In this document: positions 31,001-43,000 of the stretch, piece by piece
How the letters are laid out: each line of letters begins with the position of its first letter
How positions within the stretch are numbered: the stretch's first letter is position 1
Source of the DNA: Undaria pinnatifida
Taxonomy: Eukaryota; Sar; Phaeophyceae; Laminariales; Alariaceae
Assembly (NCBI GenBank): GCA_012845835.1
Contig: JABAKD010000024.1
Coordinates: 8,685,103 to 8,749,102 of the forward strand
Length of the DNA: 64,000 nucleotides
Reading direction: 5' to 3'
Translations under genes and position numbers: made by a program
The notes under the pieces: model-generated
What the model saw: the letters and a program-made list of their open reading frames with translations, nothing else
Database searches by the model: none
Told to the model about the DNA's origin: nothing

Positions 31001-34000
31001 TTGGGCCTTGCGCTTCGCGTATTCCTGCCGCACCCGCCCTCTCCAGCGCTCCGGCCAACTACCACTCGCCAACTTGCAACGGCCGCGAAGTCCTGCAACA
31101 GATAGCCTTACAGCCCCAACCTTCCTTACCCCTAACCCCAACCCACACCGGAAACGCAAGGCCTGAAACCCGGGGATGGCTACTAAACGCCCCCGTAGTC
31201 ACGATCTAAATCACGACTACGTAGACGTGATTATCGATCCCCCGGTGAACAGTCCCATGGTCAAGGAAAAAAAATGTGAAGCACACATGGTGGTTCGACG
31301 ATAGTGGGCAGTGTGGTCATTGTTGACTTTGGCGGGCTTGGTTTGTCTCTTTTTCTAGAAGATATTTTTTCGGGGTGGAGGTATTGTATAGAGCTCCTCT
31401 CGAGTGAGATTTCCCGCAATAATTAAGAGCGTCGTAGCATGGACGCATGCTACTAATAGTATGCTGATACTACTAGTAGTATACTAGTAGTAGTAGCAGT
31501 AGTAGTAGTAGCAGTAGTAGCAGTGGTAGTAGTGGTAGTAGTAGTGGTAGTAGTACCAGTAGTAGTACTAGTAGTAGTAGCAGTAGTAGCAGTAGTAGCG
31601 GTAGTAGTACGGTATAGGTGCAGCAACCGTTGTTTTCTTCCCTGAAAAGTTCTTGGCTTGATACAACAATGGTTGGTTTGCCTCACCTAAAAGCTAACTG
31701 ATGTTTGAGAAAAAAATGATCGTGAACCCCGATGAACAAGTCCCGTGGCCTAGGTGTGCGAAAAAGTAAATTCTGCTAAGAAAATAATGGCATTCGAACG
31801 AAATTCTGTCAACGCCTTCGCTGCTAAAAACCCTTTTTGGGAATAAATTTACTTGATTTTGTATAGGGAGGGATTTTGGGGCTTCCCTGTCATTCTTTTT
31901 TGTTTTTTAGCCAAAAGGTGCTACCATGCGTCTCCGTGCTTGACTCGCTGAAACAGCACATATTTTGCAAGCACAAATACGACTCGTGCTTGCGCAGGAA
32001 AAAATCGCGGCTGATGTCATCGTCTGTTGTTGTTTTGTTCTTGTGCGTCTGCTTTTGTGTTTTGTGCTCTTGTTGATGAGTACGAACTCATTTTGTTCGC
32101 GCTTCTCTGTTCGTGTGTGTGCCTGTTCGCGATGACGTTCTTGTTGCTGGAGCAGCAAAACTGACCAGTTCCTTACAAACCACCATTCTGTCCATTCCTC
32201 GTTTCGTTACGATAGGTAGACGCGACTGCTTCTACGATAGCCGCCCCCAAAACTAGCGATTTTCTTCAACGAACGTTTCATGGCTGCTCGACACAGGGAA
32301 GGATACTATTGAAAAACAAGTATCCATATATTTTCTTGTGTGCAAAGGTCTAACGGTCGAGGACGTCGGGGAGGGTGTCGAGGGACACCGTTTTTCAGGA
32401 GATACGACCGGGAGCTGGGTTTGAAACCGGCGATTTCGTTGAAGAAAAGTTGGGGGGGCTACCGTAGTAAGACTCAGACGCGTGCTACGATAGAGGCGCA
32501 CCATATTTTTGTTCTGGGGCTCTCGCTTTGGGTTGTTGGCCGGATCAAAAATTCCATGGCTAAGGATGAAAAATCCCATAGCTAAGGTATAGAACGAGAA
32601 TCATGATATATATTTTTTGTTGTCGCGTATTGTCGACGACTTCGGGTTAACGCCTTTACAACTCGAACTCCCTTTTGAGGACTAATTTTACTGGAAGCTA
32701 GTATAGCGAGGAGTTTGGGGGCTCTAAAGGGGTTAAGGAAGCCCCGTCAAATTCAGAAAACGTTTTCGCCAAAAAAAGGTATACCTTAATACCTCTGTCG
32801 TTGGTAGCAGCACGCGTCGTTCCTTTTTTTTTTTGGAGCATTGCCTTTGCCGCGGAGGTAGCTATGGGCTGATCAGCGACTCAAGCGTAGACTACGGGCT
32901 ACTGCTGGGTAGCATGGTAGCTGCTCTTAGTACAGGTAAGCGTCTGCTGTTGTGATCTGTGGTCCTTACGCTTGCTCAATTCTCCACGACCACTATTAAT
33001 AGTTTCTGTCCGTTCATCAACTCATTATGATCTTATTTTACTTTTTCCTCATCGCTTCTATTAGCTTCGCAATTTTTCTTCTCCTTTCTCCCTTCTTACA
33101 CGTGCCGCAGACCCGGCGTCACTAAGCAGGCTTTCCCCCCCCCTCCCCACTCCGGTACGCGCCTTCGTTTTTGTCGCGAGAATGAATACTTCGCCCCCCC
33201 TTCCCTCGTGGTCTCGCATCGAATTGCGCCTACCCACGCTGCCAGGCGCCCTCAGTAATTGATTCCTTTTGGTATTTTTGATTTTTGCAAAATTATCTCA
33301 AAAGTCTGTTCCACGTATGATTTTAAGGGCATTCGGAATTCGAGGGTAACAACTAAGCCGCCGGAGCGACGGACTGGCGGTCATCTATTTTTTTATATAA
33401 ATATTTTAAGGACGTCAGCTGTGAGTTCGACGAATTTCGGGTCCATACTCATCTTTGCAAGCTGCGTTGTTGGTACTTGTAACATACTATGTGGGTGAGT
33501 TATTCATAATGGGAGGGGTCATATTGTTCTGTTGAAAAACAAGCACATAGTCTATATATACGAGTATATACATATTTTATAAAAAACATTTCAAGGACGT
33601 CAGCCGTGGGTTCGACGAATTTCAGGTCAATATTCATGTTTGCAAGCTGCGTTGTTGGTACTTGTAATTTTTGTTTGTTTTTTAGAACACAGATTTAGTC
33701 TTCGTACGCAAATCTTGTGATGTTGGGTCCTAGTCCTATTGTAGTGCTGATGCTTATGCTGCCGAGTTATTTATGGCTTCTTCGCGGTCCTTAAATGCAC
33801 CATTTCATTACGATTGTCTGCTTTTTTTGCTATTTTTTTCGACCATATACATGACATATGTGTAAAGGTCGGATGTTGTGATCATCGGTCCTGCTGCTGC
33901 TCATTTGAGAATATCTATACCTCGCCGAAAAATTAAATGTTGAGGTAAATTGTAAGCTTCATGGTCGATCTAGACTATACGGGGCAGCCCACCCAACTTT

Positions 34001-37000
34001 TTTTTCACGAAACCGCTGGTTTTGAATCCAGCTGGATCTCTTGAAGTACGGTGGCCCTTGCGCCCCCGACGTCATCGTTCGATAGCCCTTTGCAAAACAA
34101 GAATATACATGATTTTTTTTTGTCATAGAATCCTTCCTCGTGGTCGAGAGGCCATGAAACGTTTGTTGAAGAAAATCGCTGTTTTTTTTTTTGGGGGGGG
34201 GGGGAGTATCGTACAATCAGTCTTCTTCACCAGATGAAAAAACCGTTGACCTACTGTAGGAATAGTGCGCTTCACTCTGTGAAGATAAGACAAACCATGA
34301 CCGAGGGATGCGACGAATCATACGGTAGACACTATGAAGATGCCCATGGCCTCGTAGGTATATGACGAATCCTACGGTAGACGCTAATAGGATTCAAACG
34401 GCATTGGACAGGTCCTCGCTCGAGGTGAGAGCCCCGTGAGTCGAATATGATCTGTTCCACACCTTGGACCGAGCACGAGCTACTACAACTGTAGACCATG
34501 ATCTAGATCGTCTACAGCAGTAGATGATATTGCTGCCGTCACGCTACAAAGATACGAGCTGGAAGATACCCATGGCCTAGGAATTGTACGCTTCACCCTG
34601 TAAAGATAACCATGGTTTTTGAAGATACCCATGGCCGAGGTATATGGCGAATGATCTTCCCTGAGATACCCATGGGCTAGGTATGTTTATGACGAATCTT
34701 ACGGTAGACGCTAATGGGATTCACAAGGCAGTGGGCAGTTGTTCGCTCGAAGAGCTCCATCAGTCGAAAATGTTCACAATTTGGACCGATCGCCGATTCC
34801 ATCTTGATGATCTAGATCCTTGAAGGAGGATTTGTACCATCTAGTTCATGTTGCCCTAGATCCTTGAAAGAAGATTTGTATGATCTAGTTCATGTTACCC
34901 TAGATCCTGCAAGGAAGATTTGTATAATCTAGTTCATGTTACCGTGTGAGAACCGTACTATCTGCATTATCTAGCGCATCCTTCCGGGGTTGGATTTGTA
35001 CTCGATAGATCCGGATCCAACATTTGACATATCATAACGGTAGATACCGGATGTGCTGTAAATTATCTAGACAATCTATGTGATCTATGTGATCTGTCCG
35101 AGGTGTGAAAATTTTTATTTTTCACACCTCCGACAGATCATGATTTACTGCAGATCATGATATCTAGATCATGATCTACACCATCTGCTCATGACAGATC
35201 ATGACCTAGATCAAATAGATCATTTACAGTAGATCCTGTATCTGCCGTTACGATACGTTGTGCGGGATCTGTATGTGTAGAGTACAGATGCAACCCAGGA
35301 AGCGTGTGCCAGATCATACAGATCGTACGTCTCCCGCCCGGTAAGAAGAGCTAGACCATAAAGGTATCCCCTGAATGATCTAGATCATCACCTGGGGATC
35401 GATGGGCTGTCCGACGTGTTAATTTTTTCGCCAGAAAGTGCTTTTCTTGTATTTTCGTCTTTTCATCTTCTTGTTTCGTTACTTTCCAGCGTTTTGACAC
35501 GCCGTGGTCAAAAGTGTCTTCCCTACTCCCCCCCGGTACGTGCCTTCGTTTTGGTCGCGCATAGAATTCAGCATTCCCGCTCTTCAGCTTGTCATGCTTG
35601 TCGACTCTCTTCGAATTTTGCTTACTCGCGCTCTCGCGCTTTCCGCGACCTGCCTTGGGCTTTCTTTTTTTCTGTTCTGTCGTAGATTTTTGTTCAATAG
35701 CTGTTAGGTTTGTTTCGTACCGGCGACCTGTCCAACAACACTCGTGCCGTCCATTTTTTGTTCGTTTGTTGTTGCGCTTGTTTTTTGTGTGTCGGGTAAC
35801 CGCGTCATGTCTCCTTGCCTTTCCTTCTGTCGTCCATTTTTGCTCGTTTCTTGTGTTTCTTATTTTTTTTTTTTGGTTGTCCGTTCCAGGGGGAAGAAGT
35901 TCAACTCTTTGAAGGAAGATTGCATCGGCGAGGATTACCTGGGCATCAGGAGGTTTCGCTTTTACATCAAATGTGTCATCTGCAGCCAGTGAGTTCACGC
36001 TTCGAAGCTTTGATTGATTGATTGATTGATTGATTGATGGGTGACGATTGATTGTTTTCTTTAATTGTTTATAGCAATGACAGTTTGATTTTCTATCTTC
36101 TGGACACGCGATGGTTACAGGCAGTGAGTTCACCGTGCTGTTTGTTTTTTCATTTCATGTCTTATGGCGTTGTGCATCTTCTGGACAAGCCGCGGTTACC
36201 GCCGTCGTCCCTTCCACCCCCCCCCCCCCCCGCCGCTATGACGTGCGTGTCTTCGTTGTTATGCTTTTGTCACGCAGAGGGGTCAGCAATCCCACTGCTG
36301 TCGATTTGCTTCAAATCTATTATAATGTGTACACGATGAAAGACGATCGATGATCCGATGCCTTTTCCCCCCGCATCACTTCTTCTTCATCCCATCTACT
36401 ACTGTGCTGCATCTTCGCACTGTTTTTCAAGCTCCCTCTCGTTTCGTAACTAAGATCCGGGGTCACATATATATAAAAAATCACGGTTTTCACGGATCAA
36501 GATCGGTCCCGCGGGTCGGCTCAAGAAATTTCCAAAATCTCGCGAGGCGGGTCGGGTCGGGTCGAGTCAGGAATTGTTCGGAATCTCACGGACCGGATCG
36601 GGTCTGGGTAGGGTGTTGTCAAGTACGGACCAGATCATCCTGACCCGACCCGACCCGACCCGCGAGACGTAACCCGACCCGTCAACAGCCCTAGACAAAA
36701 GTTGACGGTTTCTGCCAACACGACTTTAAACCTTTTTCGTGATTTTTTTCCTTTCTTTTTGTGTAAAAGTTAAACTCCCTACGACACAAATTCGCCGCTA
36801 AGTCGCCGGCGTGCGGATCGTCAGTTAGTAGTTGAAGTTGAACGCACGAGTTTTTGAGTGTAGTCAGTGCCCCGGGTGCACGCAACACAGACCAACCCAG
36901 AGGATGTGTTCGAAATCCGTTCTTATCCCGCAAAGAAGTCCGAATGGGGGGGCGGACAATGGTAAAGTGGCTTGAGACAAGACACAAACGATAACCCTCC

Positions 37001-40000
37001 CCCTCTCTTCACTACCAGTTCGTCTTACTACGCTAGCCCCCCCAACATTTATTCAACGAAATAACCGGTTTTGAAACCAGCTCCCGGCTGTATCTCCTGA
37101 AAAACGGTGCCCCGTGCCACCTCTATGCCATCGTTCGATAGTCCCTGCAACCAAGGGAATACATGAAGATGTTTTCTTCATAGCATCGTTCCTCGTGTCG
37201 AGCAGCCATGAAACGTTCGTTAAAGAAAGTCGCTGGTTTGGGGGTGGCGGCTATCGTATAATCAGTCTACCGTGCTTGCTTTCATTTTTGTTGGCGAGAA
37301 CGGCTCACCATTTTCGTTATTTTCGTACTATTAATAGAGTAGTGGTCTCCGACTAAGGCGATACTAATGAAGCGGTATACCTGAAAATGACGGTCGAAAT
37401 CGCTTGACACGACTGGAATGTACAATTCGGCAATGACCGCCATATCCACAGGCGGTTGCTCACTAGGGTGGTCTACCGCCCTATTGAGGACAGTTCAGGC
37501 CTCCATATCTGTACAGACACCCTCAGCCTGTAACTGACAAACCCAACACTGTATATGTAATACATAACTGGTATGTACTATCCGCTCTGGTCGTTAATAG
37601 GTCGGTTGCCCCCAATAATGCGGTGTTCGATAGGGCTGTGAGTCGGCCGCATTTCACGACTAACGACGAATCGGTAAGTGCCGTTAACCAACTAACTGAC
37701 TTAGTCGGCAAGTCGGCTGGCGAAACCAGCTGATGGCCAGCCGACGTTTACCGGCTTAAATCAGGCGAGCGAAACAAAAAGCCAAAGTTGGCCCTCCCCG
37801 GCAGAGGAGGGCCCGCCCAAAAACAGAAAAGTGCGTATTGCGTTAAGCTCTCCTTCCTACAAGTATGGGAATGTAATAAGTCGGATAGTCGGCACCTCCG
37901 AGGACCGACTAAATATTAATACGACTGGTGATAGTTGTTGACTTAAGTCGTACCGACTCACAGCTCTAGTAATCGGGGTCTTGCACACCAATGCCTTGTT
38001 CGGAGACTCACAGCTCTAGTAGTAATGTACGATCAGCCCTGTTAGCGAACAAGGCGGTTGCCCTCAATAACGCGGTATTCGGGGTCTTGCACACACCACC
38101 GAGTGCACCACCGCCTTCTTTGGAGACCACTACAGTACTGCTATCTATCTTATTATTCTTCCTTTCTTTTTTCCTCGCAGATAGTCTGGTGTGCTGGCTT
38201 GCTTGTGCTTTGCCCTCGTGCGCGTTGCGGTTGGCGTTGCATGCCATCATGGTCAAATCACCTTGCTGTATTTGCAAGGTGTACCTCTGTCTCGTAGTTT
38301 GTGGCCACAGCAGTAGCAGACGTCGTCTCTCTAGGAGTAAGAGGCAGTGGTACGGACACTGATTAGTTGTACTGGATGTGGATGGGCGGAGATTGGTAAA
38401 AGTTTAGTGTGCAGAACACACAACAGTTCTGTACAATTTTGTTATAGGTTTTTGAAACATGCTACGTACAGCTGTGAGATCGAGGATTTCGTCGAGACTC
38501 ATCTTTGCAAGCTGTGTGCGATACTCCAACGGCGCGTGTCCCTACGGGGTGCGTGTGAAGTACATGTGTGCACGATGAAAGATAGGCAGGTGTACATGAT
38601 GAATGGACAATGAACGATGAACGGTGTAATATGTGTGTGTGTGATATTATAAAATATTGAAGGAACAAGAGCTGTGAGATCGAAGATTTCGTCGTAAGTG
38701 ACTTTTGCAACCTGTGTGTGATGTGATACTTCCTCCGATCGCGCGTGTTTCTGGGTGTGTGGCGAGTATCTGTGTGCACGATGAAATATGTGTCCGCGAT
38801 GAATGAACAACGAACGATGAACGGCGTAATATGTGTGGTGTGTGATGTAATAAAAAATTAAAATACGCTTCAGCTGTGAGATCGATGATTTTGTCGAAAT
38901 TCATCTTCGCAAGCTGTGTGTGATACTCCAATCGCGCGAATTACTGGGTGTGTGTCCTCAGTAAGGATATAGGTCGCCCGTATACACGATGAACGACGCC
39001 CGATTGACTATGAAATATATATGTGCACGATGAACAACTCACGATGAACTACGAGCAATGAACGATGGACGATGGACGATGGAAATCCTGCGCGCTTGGA
39101 CGATGAAAATATGTGTGCGCGATACAGGACGAGCGATGAACGATGCAATAAATGATATATGCGTCCACGATGAATGAACGACCGATTCTACGATAGCCCC
39201 CCCAAAAACCAGCGATTGTCTTCAACAAACGTTTCATGGCTGCTCGGCACGAGGAAGGATGACATGAAAACTGAAATCTCTACACTACATATTTTGTTGT
39301 TTGCAAAGGACAATCGAACGTTGGCGTCGGGGGGGGGCAATGGTCACCGTATTTTAGGAGGTACGGCCTGGAGCTGGTTTTGAAACCGACGATTTCGTTC
39401 AAGAAATGTTGGGGGGGCTACCGTAGAACGACTCGAACAATCGAACGATGAACAGCGAAAAATGTGTGGTGCATGATATGTGCGATGAACGACGCCCGAT
39501 TAGGTAAAAATATGTGTGCGCAATGAACGACGAGCGATGAATGATGCATTATATGAGATATGTGTCCACGATGAATGAACAACGAACGATGAACGTTGAA
39601 ATATGTGTGAACGATGAACGACACACGATGAACTACGAGCCATGAACGATGGACGATGAAAATCCTGTGCACGTGGACGATGAAAATGTGTGTGCACGAT
39701 GAACGACGAGCGATGAACGACGCAATAAATGAGATATGCGTCCACGATGAATGAACAATCGAACGATGAACAGTGAAAAATGTGTGGTGCATGATATGTG
39801 CGATGAACGACGCCCGATTAGGTAAAAATATGTGTGCGCGATGAACGACACACGATGAACTACGAGCGATGGACAATGACGATGGAAATCCTGTTTACAT
39901 GAACGATGAAAATATGCGTGCGCGATGAACGACGAGCGATGAATGATGCATTATATGAGATATGTGTCCACGATGAATGAACAACGAACGATGAACGTTG

Positions 40001-43000
40001 AAATATGTGTGAACGATGAACGACACACGATGAACTACGAGCCATGAACGATGGACGATGAAAATCCTGTGCACGTGGACGATGAAAATGTGTGTGCACG
40101 ATGAACGACGAGCGATGAACGATGCAATAAATGAGATATGCGTCCGCGTATGAATGAACAATCGAACGATGAACAGTGAAAAATGTGTGGTGCATGGTAT
40201 GTGCGATGAACGACGCCCGATTAGGTAAAAATATGTGTGCGCGATGAACGACACACGATGAACTACGAGCGATGGACAATGACGATGGAAATCCTGTTTA
40301 CATGGACGATGAAAATATGCGTGCGCGATGAACGACGAGCGATGAATGATGCATTATATGATATATGTGTCCACGATGAATGAACAACGAACGATGAACG
40401 TCGAAATATGTGTGAACGATGAACGACACACGATGATCTACGAGCCATGAACGATGGACGATGAAAATCCTGTGCACGTGGACGATGAAAATGTGTGTGC
40501 ACGATGAACGACGAGCGATGAACGATGCACTCTGTGTGCACAGCAGTAGTGAACGTGGAGCGATGCAATGATGTGTGTATATAATGAAACGAAACGGGCA
40601 GTAAGTAGCACCTGAGCTGTTAGTATTTAAAGCAGTAGTTCAAGCCGCCGTTCGTGCCGCGGCTTCGGGCAGTGTCGTATCGTTATACCACTAACTGTTC
40701 ATACGTTCATACCGTTCGATTTCTTTTTTGCTATCTTCGTAAAAACTCAAAGTATACTACTATAGCTGTGAGGTATTGGAGAATTCCGTGTAAACTCATA
40801 TTTGCAATCTGTTTCGTGATACTCCAATCGCGCCTGTTACGGGGTGTGCGTGCCCTCAACAAGGATGTGCCGGCGGCGCCCTTTAGCGCTGATTTTTTTC
40901 GACAACAGCAGCAGTGTTTTCCCAGGGTGCTTGCGAGTACGGGCAGTTGCCCAACATGAATTACAGCTCCACGTGACTTCACCATGGGATCCAATCCGAT
41001 TCATAGAACACCGTGTGCAGTGTAACGTATGATACAAGCATGATATAATGCTACCATTCGATACTCACGGAACGCTAGAATCTGATACCCGCAGAAAGCT
41101 ACGAACGGCACACCCTTATTTATTTGACCTTATGCCTCCCTATACTGGCTGTTGGCATGACGTCTTTGAAGCCCTTTGCTTAATTGAATGCCTTCTCGTC
41201 TAGGCAAAATTCACAACCACCGCTGGGTCTTCCGATGGCGCTCGTTCCGTACGTATCGTCTTATTGCCAAACTTATGAATAATATCCATGCGCTTAATGT
41301 AGGGCTTATCGCGGGTCGTCGACCGGCCCACGGGCCGGGTCAGGAAGTGTCTGCACTCTCGCGGGTCGAGTCAGGCGGTCTCACGGGTCGGGTCGGGTCG
41401 GTTCTGTTCAGGAGGTTTTCAAATCTTACGGGTCGGGTAAGATCGCGTCGGGTCGCCCTGACCCGGCTCGACCCGCGACAAGTGACCCGATCCTTGAAAA
41501 TTCTTTGATTTAATGTATCGTATGACCTGCATTGCTTGGGTTTTCTTGTGAGGACAGCCTTGGATGTCCCATGGGACATTCTCTAGGTGTGCCACCCCAT
41601 GGGACATCCCGTGGGAAACCCGACGTCCTGTGGGAGGACCCACGGGACGTCCCGTAGGAGGTTCATGGGATATCCCGTGGGATTGGTCCCATTTGATGTC
41701 CCATGGGAGTTGGATTTGTCTCATGTTGTCCCATGGGGATGTGTCCCATGGGACGTCCTACGGGGTGTCCCATTGGTTTGTCTTGTGGTACAACCCATGG
41801 GACATCCCGTAGGTGACCCCTGTATATCCCATGCTGTGGCCCGTGGGACGTCCCATGGGATATCCCATGCTGTGGCCCGTGGGACGTCCCATGTGATATC
41901 GCATGCTGTGGCTCGTGGAACGTTCCACGGAATATCCCATACTGTGGCCCGTGGGACGTCCCATGGCATATCCCATGCTGTGGCCCGTGGGACGTCCTAC
42001 GGGGTGTCCCATTGGTTTGTCTTGTGGTACAACCCATGGGACATTCCGTAGGTGACCCCTGTATATCCCATGCTGTGGCCCGTGGGACGTCCCATGTGAT
42101 ATCCCATGCTGTGGCCCGTGGGACGTTCCATGGAATATCCCATACTGTGGCCCGTGGGACGTCCCATGGCATATCCCATGCTGTGGCCCGTGGGACGTCC
42201 CATGGGATGTTTAAGGATTCCCGTGGGGCGTCCCACAGGAGTCCGAGTAGCTGATGTACATGACGCCAAACCGAGAGGCCAAGCAAGCAAGCAGGCGCGC
42301 GTAGAATTAAACATCAAACGAAGCTAACCGTGAGATTTGGAAACCTCTTGGCCCGACCCGTGAGAGTCCGAACTATCTCCTGACCCGACCCGACCCAGCC
42401 CGCGAGATTTTGGGACCTCCTGATCTGACAGGTTATGACCCGTGGAAAGCCCTCGACATTTCCTCACCTGTTGGTGCTCAAACGCATTCAGCGCTATGGG
42501 GGTGCAACTATTTTTCCCTGTTTCCTCGCTTCAGGTGGTCCGTTTTAACCCACTTAACCCATTTCCGACTCCTAAAATGTGTCTTATTCTAGTCTAACTT
42601 CAAGTGTTTTGTCGTCATGTCGGGACTGCGGCGCTAAAAGGGTTCATGCTAATAGCTTACGGTGAGAACGAAACGAAAGTGCAACCCAGACCTAACCCTA
42701 ACCCTAGCCCTAACCCTAACCCTAACCCTAAGGCTAAGGCTCGGGCTCGACCCGAGGTGGGCCGGGGTGGTCCTGCCATGCGTACATCGCTAATGAACTT
42801 GACGCGAACATCTGGAAAACCTAGGGCTTCTTGCGGGTCAGTGACCCGGCCCGCGGGTCGGGTCAGAAGGGTTTAAAAGACTTGCGGCTCAAGTCCGGAA
42901 TCGGGCCAATTGGGTTGTTCGATATCTCACGGGTTGGGTCGGGTCAGGAGATTTTCAAAAATAATATCACGGGTGGATCGAGTCGGGTCACCCTCTGACC

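Noticed and set aside
35351-36133. Open frame of 260 codons on the minus strand
   Set aside because: It overlaps the well-supported YJU2 exon 2 on the other strand and a SINE-A remnant. Its composition is Lys/Arg/Ser-rich with no recognisable domain and no splice or start context.
39418-40568. Minus-strand frames rich in HRSSFIVH
   Set aside because: They are translations of the GATGAACGAC array; frame and peptide follow the DNA repeat only.
41663-42286. Open frames of 150-207 codons on both strands
   Set aside because: They are produced by the 36-bp palindromic satellite, whose units are a multiple of three and lack stops in several frames.
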